A stretch of DNA of 64,000 nt, taken from positions 1 through 64,000 of the forward strand of contig NZ_JBFUPK010000001.1 in assembly GCF_041355105.1 (NCBI RefSeq), in the 5' to 3' direction. This document shows, in pieces, positions 1 to 8,386 of the stretch (the first letter of the stretch is position 1; each line of letters begins with the position of its first letter). Origin of the DNA: Terriglobus sp. RCC_193 (GTDB lineage: Bacteria > Acidobacteriota > Terriglobia > Terriglobales > Acidobacteriaceae). The position numbers and the translations under genes were made by a program. The notes beneath the pieces are model-generated. The model saw nothing but the letters and a program-made list of their open reading frames with translations, was not told the DNA's origin and did not search any database.

Positions 1-63
1 ACCCCAACAGATAGACGATTTTACAGCCACCAAAACCGTAACCCCAATCAAAAGACGATTTTA
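1..63. repeat. Two imperfect direct repeats, 40-bp period, at window edge
   Basis: Bases 1-23 and 41-63 both read ACCCCAA, a variable middle, then AGACGATTTTA; 19 of 23 positions agree. The unit may continue to the left of the window, so the copy number is unknown. A G-rich tract follows at about 70-83. No gene is seen in bases 1-237. Confidence 0.5.
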
Positions 64-237
64 GAAAAACAGGGGGGGAGGGGGTACCCCAGTGCCTGAA
101 TCCAGCCGTGGCTGCCTTCCATCTAATCCACAGGGCTGGTAACCTAGTAGAAGCCCCGGACTAGGGGTTGTGCTGCGCATCCCGACGGGTTCCTGTAGAG
201 TTTCGCCCGGTCGATTTCTTTGGAGAGAAAGTCAGCA

Positions 238-522
238 ATGGCAAAGGCAATCTGGAATGGCCAGACGGTGGCCGAAAGCGAGAGCTTCGAAACCGTAGAA
301 GGCAACATTTACTTCCCTGAGGAGACGGTGAAGCGCGAGTTCCTCCGCCCCAGCTCCACCTCATCTTCCTGCCCGTGGAAAGGCCAGGCGCGTTACTTTA
401 CTCTGCTGGTCGACGGCCAGGAGAATCCCGACGCAGCCTGGTACTATCCCGATCCCAAGCCGGCAGCCCGCCAGGTAAAGCACCACATCGCCTTCTGGCG
501 CGGCGTGGAAGTCTCCAAGTAG
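238..522 (+). CDS. DUF427 domain-containing protein
   Basis: A 94-residue protein matching the small DUF427 family in length and layout: an N-terminal AIWNG strand, then YFPEE, CPWKG and DAAWYYPDPK motifs, ending in a FWRGVEV strand. The family is a compact single-domain fold without a firmly assigned reaction. I chose ATG 238 over the in-frame TTG at 220 because GGAGAG at 222-227 is a well-placed ribosome binding site for 238 and lies inside the longer reading. It is a single gene followed by a strong terminator. Confidence 0.85.
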   Translation: MAKAIWNGQTVAESESFETVEGNIYFPEETVKREFLRPSSTSSSCPWKGQARYFTLLVDGQENPDAAWYYPDPKPAARQVKHHIAFWRGVEVSK

Positions 523-544
523 CATCGGAGCATTCGGTATCAGC

Positions 545-568
545 AAAGGCGGCCTTCGGGCCGCCTTT
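545..568. terminator. Rho-independent terminator, UUCG loop
   Basis: A perfect 10-bp stem (AAAGGCGGCC / GGCCGCCTTT) closed by a TTCG tetraloop lies 22 bases after the DUF427 stop. The A- and T-rich feet let it work in both directions, serving also the convergent ABC permease gene that ends at 591. Confidence 0.85.
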
Positions 569-590
569 GTGCTTGCTAGGGTGGAAATCC

Positions 591-2054
591 TCAGTGCCCA
601 AGATAGTCCGCAAGCCGAATGGAGGGGATCTCCAGCGAGGTACGGAAGCGCATTACCGGGTGATAAACGGTAGTGGTGAGTGATTGCACCTGGCAACCTT
701 TGGCAGCACCTGTAAGTACACGCGGACCGAAGTTCACAGGCCAGTGGATCAATGGATCGAAGCTTATGTTTCCCTCGTGCGTGGACACCTGCATCGGCAC
801 GATAGGGACTGCACAGCCCGGTGCCATGGTGGCATCGATCTCCATTGGATATCGCACAGAGTAGGCAAAGCGACATACAACGGCTGTTACAGCAGAGCGG
901 CTCTCGTAAGGTGGATTGACAGCATCACAACTTCCGCCTCCGGGAATGGCAAAGCGGTTCCGAATGTCAGTAGTTTGCGGTTCGCCGGGAGCGATCTCCT
1001 CTGCAGCTAATGACAAGCTGAGGTGAGTGTTCGCATCCCAGGCCTTCTTCAGCAAGGAAGATGGCAGATGTAGCATCATGCCATCTGCGGTCAGTGTCGT
1101 CGGATTCCACGGTGATGTGTAGCTGTATTCGTCCGCTTTTAGGGAATACTGCACAGCCGCATTATGCAACCGGTTTCCATTTGGCAGCCCCAACAGTTCA
1201 ATTGGCAAGGTGATCGCAGTCCGCCCAAAGCTCTCCTCTTCATGTTTGGTGGAATGTCCCGCCGCTGGAACATAGTGCAGGTGAAGCTGTGGCGCCGCTC
1301 CATCGTGATAGCGTGCCTTCAGCAGCAGTGTCCCCAACGACGCAGGTGCCATATTGGACATGGAGTAAATCAGTAGCAGAAAGAAGAGAGCAGTACAGCC
1401 CATCAGGATGCGACCCAACTGAACATTTCGCTTGTGATACAGCAGAACCAGAAGAGCGGTGAAGATGATTGTAAGAATCAGACCGAGGTAAAAGCGTACG
1501 AACGGAGCATCGGCGAGAGGCCCATTGTCGCCGAGCAGGTAGACCAACATTCCTGTCCAAACCACAAGACTGGCAAGCGTGGTGAAGAAGGTGGAGGCAA
1601 ATGTGGATGTGATGCATGCGATCAGAAGAAGCGGTATCCAAATAATGAGCACATGCTTTGCTGCAGATACCAGAAAACCCGCCACGAAAGGCGACACTCC
1701 CCCGTAGAGAGCCAGACACCACTGCATGACAAAGTAAGGCAGCGCAATGCATGCCAGCAGAAACAGCAGCTTTGCGCCCAATAGGCTCGTCCAGCGATAA
1801 GGCCGAGTGGTCCAGAATTGGCGGTTGCCCACAAGTGCTTCGTCATGTATCAGTCGTGTGATCATCGCCAGCCAGAACACCGGCACGACCACCACCAGCG
1901 GGCGGAACCACTGTAGTATCCCGTTTGACGTCCAATGCCCCGGCCAACCGATGGGGATAAGGAATCCCACCAGAATGAGCAATTCAAGATAGAGTGCTAG
2001 CTCGATCCATTGATGGCGAAGGTCTTTGCGGAAGATGTGCAGTGCCTGTGTCAT
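591..2054 (-). CDS. ABC transporter permease, ABC-2 type
   Basis: A 487-residue membrane protein. About seven hydrophobic segments lie between residues 18 and 236, then a roughly 250-residue hydrophilic tail that is probably extracytoplasmic. It pairs with the ATPase upstream: the ATPase stop and this ATG share the ATGA at 2051-2054, so translation is coupled. Together they form an export-type ABC system under a YtrA-like GntR repressor, an arrangement known from envelope-stress transporters in Bacillus. The substrate cannot be read from the sequence. Confidence 0.85.
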   Translation of the reverse strand: MTQALHIFRKDLRHQWIELALYLELLILVGFLIPIGWPGHWTSNGILQWFRPLVVVVPVFWLAMITRLIHDEALVGNRQFWTTRPYRWTSLLGAKLLFLLACIALPYFVMQWCLALYGGVSPFVAGFLVSAAKHVLIIWIPLLLIACITSTFASTFFTTLASLVVWTGMLVYLLGDNGPLADAPFVRFYLGLILTIIFTALLVLLYHKRNVQLGRILMGCTALFFLLLIYSMSNMAPASLGTLLLKARYHDGAAPQLHLHYVPAAGHSTKHEEESFGRTAITLPIELLGLPNGNRLHNAAVQYSLKADEYSYTSPWNPTTLTADGMMLHLPSSLLKKAWDANTHLSLSLAAEEIAPGEPQTTDIRNRFAIPGGGSCDAVNPPYESRSAVTAVVCRFAYSVRYPMEIDATMAPGCAVPIVPMQVSTHEGNISFDPLIHWPVNFGPRVLTGAAKGCQVQSLTTTVYHPVMRFRTSLEIPSIRLADYLGH

Positions 2055-2962
2055 GCGGCGCTCCGTTGCGTGCGAGTTACCGCCAGAAAGATCTCGCGCA
2101 GCCCGATGGACGTGGATTCAATCGTCTGCGTGGAAGGCAATGCGCTGCGGACTTCATCCTGCAATGACGCAGAGCTTCCATTGGCATGAACGAAGCGCAC
2201 CACTGCTCCGGAGCTCTCCGGGCACATCCAGTCACGTGGGAATGTGTACTGCACAGGTGCGCTGTCAGAGAGCGTTACGGTAACTTCGCGGAAGCGATCC
2301 AGCAATGTATCCAAAGGCTCTGCGAACATCAGGCAACCGTTGTGCAACATGGCTGCGTGCGTGGCGACAGGTTCAATCTCTGCGAGGTCGTGCGTGGAGA
2401 TCAGCACCGTTGGCGGGGTTCCATCTTCCGTAGCAAGGCGATCAATCAATGTGCGTGTCAGTTCGTCGCGCACCAGCGGATCGAGTCCGGAGAAGGGTTC
2501 GTCCATCAGGATGAGTTCGGGACGAAACGCAAGTACGCTGGCCAGTGCCAGCTTCATGCGCATACCGCGCGAGAGATCACGGATGCGGCGGTCTTCCGGC
2601 AGATCGAGATCGCTTAGCAGCGAACCTTCTTCCCACGTTGGATAGAAAGGGCGCAGATAATCCATGAAGCCGCGCACCGTCATCCACTCCGGCATCTCCT
2701 GGCCCTCGGCCACATAACCTACACGCGTGAACATCTCGCTGGTGAGCTTTGTGGAATCAGTTCCAAGCAACGTCACAGAACCCGATGTGGGATGAAGAAC
2801 ATTCAGCAAGAGCTTCAGCAGGGTCGTTTTACCTGCGCCATTGTGGCCTGCCAGCGCATACACCGATCCTCGCGGAATAGTCAGATCCAGCGGCGCAAGC
2901 GCGATGTGCTTGCCAAAGCGCATGGTGAGTTGGTGCGTCTGAATAACGGCATCCAATGTCAT
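2051..2962 (-). CDS. ABC transporter ATP-binding protein
   Basis: A 303-residue ATPase with Walker A (GHNGAGKTT), the signature region (LSRGMRMKLALA), Walker B (LILMDEPFSGLD) and a switch histidine in STHDLAE. About 80 residues follow the nucleotide-binding domain, as in YtrB/CcmA-like exporters. I use ATG 2962, which overlaps the regulator stop by 4 bases (ATGA). An upstream in-frame ATG at 2992 would lie inside the regulator gene and add ten unrelated residues. The order regulator-ATPase-permease is one operon. Confidence 0.92.
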   Translation of the reverse strand: MTLDAVIQTHQLTMRFGKHIALAPLDLTIPRGSVYALAGHNGAGKTTLLKLLLNVLHPTSGSVTLLGTDSTKLTSEMFTRVGYVAEGQEMPEWMTVRGFMDYLRPFYPTWEEGSLLSDLDLPEDRRIRDLSRGMRMKLALASVLAFRPELILMDEPFSGLDPLVRDELTRTLIDRLATEDGTPPTVLISTHDLAEIEPVATHAAMLHNGCLMFAEPLDTLLDRFREVTVTLSDSAPVQYTFPRDWMCPESSGAVVRFVHANGSSASLQDEVRSALPSTQTIESTSIGLREIFLAVTRTQRSAA

Positions 2963-3351
2963 TCGGCATCTCCGGGAAAGAGTCGGTTCCAATGTTTTTC
3001 TAGTGCTGCGGTTACGTCTTCCAGCGGGATGGAGAGACGCTTTGCTTCCACCACAAGTTCTTCCATCTGCTTGCCCAGCAGGTCTGTGCGTTGCGATGCC
3101 GTGGAACGCGGAGGCTCAGCGACCAATGTGCCGATACCGGGCACGGCCTGCAGCAGACCATCGGCAATCAACTGGCTGATGACCTTGTGCGCAGTATTTG
3201 GATTGATGGAAAGATCGCGGGACAGCGCACGCACGGAAGGGAAGAGGTCGCCGGGACGAAGATGACCTGCCACAATCGCACGCGTAGCGGCATAGACCAC
3301 TTGTTCGTGGATAGGTTGGCCGGGTTGCAGGCGTACGCGAAACGGTGTCAC
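2959..3351 (-). CDS. GntR-family transcriptional regulator, YtrA subfamily
   Basis: A short (130-residue) GntR protein: a winged helix (residues ~12-75, with PSVRALSRDLSINPNTAHKV as recognition region) and only a small C-terminal dimerisation segment, as in the YtrA subfamily that represses an adjacent ABC operon. I place the start at GTG 3351, giving MTPFRVRLQPGQPIHEQ, the usual YtrA-type N-terminus. The longer reading from TTG 3387 would translate the operator palindrome into a T/C-rich peptide unlike the family. The gene is probably autoregulated through that palindrome. Confidence 0.88.
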   Translation of the reverse strand: MTPFRVRLQPGQPIHEQVVYAATRAIVAGHLRPGDLFPSVRALSRDLSINPNTAHKVISQLIADGLLQAVPGIGTLVAEPPRSTASQRTDLLGKQMEELVVEAKRLSIPLEDVTAALEKHWNRLFPGDAE

Positions 3352-3383
3352 AGGTGTAGTAGTACAACTAGTACACCTGTGAC
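3347..3383. promoter_or_regulatory. YtrA-type operator, 12-bp arms, 13-bp spacer
   Basis: Perfect inverted repeat: GTCACAGGTGTA at 3347-3358 and TACACCTGTGAC at 3372-3383. The core GGTGTA-N13-TACACC closely matches the AGTGTA-N13-TACACT site described for B. subtilis YtrA. It overlaps the proposed GTG start of the regulator, so the site probably covers the promoter of a very short-leader or leaderless transcript. Confidence 0.8.
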
Positions 3384-3413
3384 GCAATAGAATTATTTAT
3401 ACCCGATGCCGTT

Positions 3414-4328
3414 TTATGGACGGGGAACCGGACCCGGCGTGCCCAGAATGTGAATGGTGTGCAGCCACGTTTCAGCCAGCGTGGGCCAATGCGAGATGGA
3501 TAGCTCCGTCGGACGCAGACCAAAGCCGTGACCACCCTGCGTAAACAGATGCAACTCTGCCGGCACCTTCGCGTCTTTGAGTGCTTGAAAATACACCAGA
3601 GCATTTTCAACGTGTGCGGTGTAGTCATCCTCTGCCATCACCAGAAACGTTGGAGGCGTATCGGTTACCGGCTTTACCGTGGGATTCACTTTGCCATCTG
3701 CGCCATTCAGCCAACCCGGATAGAGCAGCATTTGAAAATCTGGTTTGGCATCCGCAGTGGATGGTGGAATGTTCTTCCCTTGAAAATCTGAATGTGTACT
3801 CAACGCTGCTGCAAGATGTGCTCCTGCCGAGAATCCAATCGCACCAATGCGCTGCGGATCAATGCCCCACTCCGCAGCATGCGCACGTGCGATGCGCATG
3901 GCTTGCTGCGCGTCTTCCAGGTCTTCCACGTTGTCAGGGTAATGGCCAGTTTCCGGCACGCGATACTTCACCAGAAGGCACGTCATGCCGATGGAGTTCA
4001 GCCAGTCGCAGACCTCCGTGCCTTCCAGATTCCATGCCAGACGGATGTAAGCTCCACCGGGGAGCACCAACGCTGCAGCTCCGGTGTTCTTCTCCTTGAG
4101 TGGGAGATAGACGGAGAGTGTCGGCTTGCTCACGTTGGTGATGCGGACTGTCACCTTGCCGGAGACAATGCGGTTTGCGTCCGTGGTGGGGTCAATCTCT
4201 GGACCTGTGATCGTCGTCGGTTCAGGATTGCCATTGGGCCAGAGCGGCAGTGTGTGCTGTTGACTGAACGATGCACAAGGCACGAGTGCAAACAATGAAA
4301 TGGCACAAACCCAACGTCCAAGACCCAT
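3414..4328 (-). CDS. Secreted alpha/beta-hydrolase (esterase, BD-FAE/acetylxylan-esterase-like)
   Basis: A 304-residue protein with a signal peptide (about residues 1-22, ending near ASFSQ). The hydrolase core shows the oxyanion strand LPGGAY (88-93), nucleophile elbow GFSAG with Ser167, an acid in AEDD (~D234) and His267 in GGHGFG. This fits the carbohydrate-esterase-like alpha/beta hydrolases often annotated as xylanase or acetyl esterase. The substrate is inferred only. It lies 98 bp downstream of the histidine kinase gene, same strand. Confidence 0.82.
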   Translation of the reverse strand: MGLGRWVCAISLFALVPCASFSQQHTLPLWPNGNPEPTTITGPEIDPTTDANRIVSGKVTVRITNVSKPTLSVYLPLKEKNTGAAALVLPGGAYIRLAWNLEGTEVCDWLNSIGMTCLLVKYRVPETGHYPDNVEDLEDAQQAMRIARAHAAEWGIDPQRIGAIGFSAGAHLAAALSTHSDFQGKNIPPSTADAKPDFQMLLYPGWLNGADGKVNPTVKPVTDTPPTFLVMAEDDYTAHVENALVYFQALKDAKVPAELHLFTQGGHGFGLRPTELSISHWPTLAETWLHTIHILGTPGPVPRP

Positions 4329-4425
4329 GACGAACCCTCCGGTGATTTCGCAGCGGCGGTGAGGCCATCTGCGGGATCTCCGGAAGGGTATAGCAGTGGG
4401 AAGAAAGTTTGAACGAAGTTCGTTT

Positions 4426-5937
4426 TTAGTAAGCGCCGGTTTGTTCGATGGGCAGACGGACCTGGATGCAGGTATCGCCGGGTTTGCTGTGCAGCACGCT
4501 GAGTTGGCCCTTGTGCTTCGTCACAATGCGATTTGCAGTATCCAGTCCCAGCCCAAGTGCCTGTCCGATGCCCTTGGTGGTGAAGAAGGGTTCGAAGATG
4601 CGTGAACCAATCTCCGGGGCAATGCCGGGACCGTTGTCACAGACTTCCACCAGTACCGTGCTGCCACTGAGCGATGTGCGCAGCGTCAGCTTCGGCGTGT
4701 AGGATGCTTCGCACAGTCCCATCGCGTCCAGCGCATTTTCAATCAGTGCAGTCCACACCTGATTCAGTTCGCCGCCATAGGCCAGGATCTGCGGTACCTC
4801 TTCGCCATAGCAGCGATCCACTTCGACAGGGCCCAGTCGAGAAGTGAGCATGGCCAGCGTATTGTCCAGTGCCTCACGCAGATCAATCTCCTGGATGGGA
4901 GCCTGATCCATGTAGGAATAGCCACGGATGGCGGTGATCAATTCGAAGATGCGGCGCGTGGAGTCAATCACTGCATCTGTCATGCGTTCGGCATTCATGC
5001 CTGAGGCAAAGGATGCCAGTGCAACGGTAAGAGCTTCACCCTGAAGCACGTCGGCAAGAGAATCCAGATGCGTGGTTTCAATGATGGTCTCTGCCAGGAC
5101 TGGAGCAATGCGCCACGCATCTTCTATCTGGTGCGCTTCCATCCAGCGCAGCAGAACATCTTCACGAGCGGCAACATCCACAGCATCCGAACGCTGCGGC
5201 CTGCCGTCGGGCTGCATCAGATGCTGCATCGAGGCGATCCATTCGTTGTACGCGACCTTGGTATCACCGCCGATGCAAAGTGCACCGAGACGAAACTTCT
5301 GGTAGCCGTAGTTGCGTAGTTCCGTCCACAGATTGTTGGACGCGGAACGCGCTGCAGAAGCGGGATTGTTCAGTTCATGCGATAGATTTGCGGCGAGTTT
5401 GCCGAGCGCATTCAGCTTCTCCGCCTGCTGTTCCATGCGTGTGACTTCACGCGTGCGATCCAGCAGCGTGGAAACCACGATCTGCGTAAGCCCGGGAACA
5501 GCCTGCAGCATCTCCGGAAATGAACTCTCTTCAAAATCCAGTGTCCATACTTCGCCTGCGGCATAGCCGTCGCCGCCGTAGCTCTTCATGCGGCTGAAGG
5601 GAAGTTTGCCTGTGACAGAGCCGCTGCGGCCAATGAAGAAGGCGACAGGACCGCTGGCACGGCGCACATGCACCTCGCCCTGCAGCAGGATAGTCATGTG
5701 GTGGACCGGAGAGCCGCCGTGGAAGATGAGCGTGCCATCATGGGCTTTGCGTTCTGTGCCGTGTTCGGCCAGCCACACAAGATCGTCGTGGCTGAGGGTA
5801 TCCAGAGCCTTTACACGACGCAGCGCCGCGACACGATCCGGAATACTCGTAGGCTGTTCCGGTGCGAGCTGCGCAAAGATCAGGTCATCCCCAGAAAGGA
5901 CACCGTCGGCCGGGTTGGCGACTGCGGCGGTTGCCAT
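4426..5937 (-). CDS. Sensor histidine kinase with N-terminal cyclic-nucleotide-binding-like domain
   Basis: A 503-residue soluble protein with no membrane segment. Residues ~35-155 resemble a cNMP-binding (CRP-like) beta-roll. The dimerisation/phosphoacceptor box LSHELNNPASAA carries His187, and the ATPase domain has an N box (NQVWTALIENALDAM), G1 (DNGPGIAPE), F box (FEPFFTTK) and G2 (GLGLD). It is a cytoplasmic sensor kinase. No response regulator gene is adjacent, so it is an orphan. The ATG at 5937 has a good AGGAGGCG site just upstream. Confidence 0.9.
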   Translation of the reverse strand: MATAAVANPADGVLSGDDLIFAQLAPEQPTSIPDRVAALRRVKALDTLSHDDLVWLAEHGTERKAHDGTLIFHGGSPVHHMTILLQGEVHVRRASGPVAFFIGRSGSVTGKLPFSRMKSYGGDGYAAGEVWTLDFEESSFPEMLQAVPGLTQIVVSTLLDRTREVTRMEQQAEKLNALGKLAANLSHELNNPASAARSASNNLWTELRNYGYQKFRLGALCIGGDTKVAYNEWIASMQHLMQPDGRPQRSDAVDVAAREDVLLRWMEAHQIEDAWRIAPVLAETIIETTHLDSLADVLQGEALTVALASFASGMNAERMTDAVIDSTRRIFELITAIRGYSYMDQAPIQEIDLREALDNTLAMLTSRLGPVEVDRCYGEEVPQILAYGGELNQVWTALIENALDAMGLCEASYTPKLTLRTSLSGSTVLVEVCDNGPGIAPEIGSRIFEPFFTTKGIGQALGLGLDTANRIVTKHKGQLSVLHSKPGDTCIQVRLPIEQTGAY

Positions 5938-6079
5938 AATTCGCCTCCTGAGTCTTCAGGATATCGGATAAGCTGCCCCGCACCAGCAGATTGCGGCGAA
6001 CGGCTACTTTTTACGACTCAATGGTGAAACGCCTGCACCGAGAGGAAGGTTCCCTGACATGGTCTTGTGGCGTATCTCG

Positions 6080-6664
6080 TCAGGTTGTAAAGGCAGCCAG
6101 CAGCAGTTCCATGGAGTGTCGGACATGTTTCAGGGCTCGCTTGTTGCCATCCAGACGAGTCAACATAAGAGCGCCTTCCAATGAAGCGATGATTGTATCC
6201 GCAAGTTCCGCAGGATCAGACGACGTGCTGATTTCACCATCGCGAATCCCCTGCCTGACAATGGCGGCGATGCGGCGTCGCCAATCTGTAAATGCCTGCT
6301 GTACCAGGTCGCGCAGGGCCGCATTGCCGTCGTCTGCATCAATAGCGGTGTTCATCAGCGGACACCCGCCTTTCAGCGGAGAAGGTTCACTTACGAAACG
6401 ATCCATGATGTGCCGCAGCTTTTCCACAGATCCTGAGATGCTGTCGAGATCGTCCGTTCGCAGCTTTCGGACTACTGCAAGCGAAAATTTGAAGGCTTCC
6501 GCGGCAAGATCTTCTTTTGATTCGAAGTATCGGTAGATGCCTCCCTTTTCCAGCCCGGTCGCTTCCATGATGTCCGCAATGGAACACCCGGCATAGCCTC
6601 GCTGATTGAACAGCGGGGCTGCCAGCTCCACAATGCGTTGGCGTGTTTCCTCACCCTTTGTCAT
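6080..6664 (-). CDS. TetR-family repressor, NemR-like
   Basis: A 194-residue TetR regulator: a helix-turn-helix at ~10-55 (ATGLEKGGIYRYFESKEDL) and a ligand domain with the conserved KGGCPLMN motif carrying Cys101, like the redox-sensitive cysteine region of NemR-type repressors. It is divergent from an efflux transporter gene, with two AGACC-N4-GGTCT-like boxes between them. It probably represses both itself and the pump, responding to electrophiles or toxic compounds. The start has a GGAGGA site. Confidence 0.9.
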   Translation of the reverse strand: MTKGEETRQRIVELAAPLFNQRGYAGCSIADIMEATGLEKGGIYRYFESKEDLAAEAFKFSLAVVRKLRTDDLDSISGSVEKLRHIMDRFVSEPSPLKGGCPLMNTAIDADDGNAALRDLVQQAFTDWRRRIAAIVRQGIRDGEISTSSDPAELADTIIASLEGALMLTRLDGNKRALKHVRHSMELLLAAFTT

Positions 6665-6688
6665 ACGATCCTCCGGTCACTCTAAAAA

Positions 6689-6702
6689 AGACGAATCGGT
6701 CG
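6689..6702. promoter_or_regulatory. NemR-like operator box 1 (imperfect)
   Basis: AGACG-AATC-GGTCG, matching AGACC-N4-GGTCT at 8 of 10 arm positions. It lies 25 bp upstream of the TetR start, on the repressor side of the divergent region. Confidence 0.55.
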
Positions 6703-6731
6703 CTTCTCCCATTTCATCAGATGCAGGAAAG

Positions 6732-6745
6732 AGACCACACGGTCT
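6732..6745. promoter_or_regulatory. NemR-like operator box 2 (perfect)
   Basis: AGACC-ACAC-GGTCT, a perfect palindrome identical in arms and spacing to the core of the E. coli NemR box (TAGACC-N4-GGTCTA). It ends 21 bp before the MFS start codon, placed to block the pump promoter. Confidence 0.72.
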
Positions 6746-6766
6746 TTTATAAGGGAGATACTCACA

Positions 6767-8386
6767 ATGGACTCCGAAGCTGTGGCCGCTTCTTCACAGC
6801 CTATTGCAAAGCGGCCCGCTGTGAACCCATGGGTTGTGGCATTGACGGTGACTCTGGCGACCTTCATGGAACTGCTGGATACGTCGATTGCGAATGTATC
6901 GTTACCGCATATTGCGGGCGGCCTGGGACGGAGCTTCGATGAAGTCACCTGGGTACTGACTACCTACCTGGTGGCAAACGCGGTAGTTCTGCCGATGTCG
7001 GCGTGGCTTAGCCGCGTCTTCGGCCGCAAGAACTATTACATGGCATGTGTTGCGCTGTTTACCGTTACGTCTTTACTGTGCGGCATCGCTCCCAGTCTGC
7101 CGTTCATGCTGATGGCGCGGATCTTACAGGGAGTGGGTGGAGGTGGGTTGGCGCCGGTGGAACAGGCCATTCTGGTGGACACGTTTCCCCCGGCCAAGCG
7201 AGCATCGGCCTTCGCTCTTTACACGGTCGCCATTGTGACAGCACCTGCCATTGGTCCGGTGCTGGGTGGCTGGATCACGGACAACTATAACTGGCGCTGG
7301 GTCTTCCTCATCAACATCCCCATCGGCATTCTTTCGCTCTATCTCACTGGCCGCTTTGTGCATGATCCCGAGAGCTTCGCCGCGGAACGTGCAACAGTAC
7401 ACGGCCCCGATGGGCGTTTGAAAGTCGATGGAATTGGCATTGGCCTTATCGGGCTTGGATCGGCAGCGCTGGAAGTGCTGTTGGACCGTGGGCAGATCGA
7501 CGACTGGTTCGGCTCGCCGTTCATTGTATGGATGGCGATTGCCGCGGTGGCGTGTCTCAGTACTGCGGTGATATGGGAGTTACGACAGGCTGATCCCGTA
7601 ATCGATTTTCGCCTGTTGAAGACGCGGAACTTCGCCATCGCATGTGCTTTTTATTTTCTGTTCGGTGTGGGCCTGTTTGCATCGACAACTCTCATACCGC
7701 AGATACTTCAGTCTCTCTACGGATATCGTGCCATTGATGCGGGACTCGTCCTCGGGCCAGGCGCGTTTGTGATCACCGTTCTTGCACCCGTCGGTGCGCA
7801 GCTTGTGCAGCGGCGCATCATTCATCCACGCACACTTCTGTTCGGTGCAGTCACGGTAGTTGGGTTGTCGTTTATTCACTACAGTCGCTTCACCCTCCAG
7901 ACGGACTACGCACATTACGCATGGGCACGTGCATTGCAGGGATTGGGTTACGCCTTCTTCTTTGTGCCGTTGACGATGCTGGCGTATTCCGAACTGAAAC
8001 CTGACCAAAACAACCGCGCGTCCAGCCTGACTAACTTTTTTCGTAACTGGGGCGGCTCATTTGGAATTGCCTTCGCAACTACGCTGGCAGAACGACGCGA
8101 GAATCTGCATCAGAGCAACGTGGGTTCCTGGTTGAACGGCTCATCCTCTGCCTTGCAAAATGCTGTGAAGTCAACCGCTGCTTACCTGCAGACGCACGGC
8201 TTTTCACATGCCGATGCCACTGCTGCAGCGTATGCGCGCGTCTACGAACAATTGCAGGCACAAAGCCAGTTACTGGCATTTATGGATTGCTTCTTCCTCA
8301 TCGGTGTCATGACGCTGGCCGCCGTGCCGCTGTTGTTCCTGGTGCGAAACTTCAAGGTTGGCGGTGGCGGTGATGGCGCGCATTAG
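6767..8386 (+). CDS. MFS drug efflux transporter, DHA2 (EmrB/QacA) type
   Basis: A 539-residue integral membrane protein with about 14 hydrophobic segments. DHA2 hallmarks include LDTSIANVSLPHIAGGLG in the first helix, WVLTTYLVANAV and the antiporter-type APAIGPVLGGWI in helix 5. It exports drugs or toxic small molecules by proton antiport, probably with an EmrA-like partner that is not encoded here. AAGGGAGA at 6751-6758 is a strong ribosome binding site for ATG 6767. The divergent TetR gene is its likely regulator. Its stop directly abuts the stop of the convergent oxidoreductase gene. Confidence 0.93.
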   Translation: MDSEAVAASSQPIAKRPAVNPWVVALTVTLATFMELLDTSIANVSLPHIAGGLGRSFDEVTWVLTTYLVANAVVLPMSAWLSRVFGRKNYYMACVALFTVTSLLCGIAPSLPFMLMARILQGVGGGGLAPVEQAILVDTFPPAKRASAFALYTVAIVTAPAIGPVLGGWITDNYNWRWVFLINIPIGILSLYLTGRFVHDPESFAAERATVHGPDGRLKVDGIGIGLIGLGSAALEVLLDRGQIDDWFGSPFIVWMAIAAVACLSTAVIWELRQADPVIDFRLLKTRNFAIACAFYFLFGVGLFASTTLIPQILQSLYGYRAIDAGLVLGPGAFVITVLAPVGAQLVQRRIIHPRTLLFGAVTVVGLSFIHYSRFTLQTDYAHYAWARALQGLGYAFFFVPLTMLAYSELKPDQNNRASSLTNFFRNWGGSFGIAFATTLAERRENLHQSNVGSWLNGSSSALQNAVKSTAAYLQTHGFSHADATAAAYARVYEQLQAQSQLLAFMDCFFLIGVMTLAAVPLLFLVRNFKVGGGGDGAH

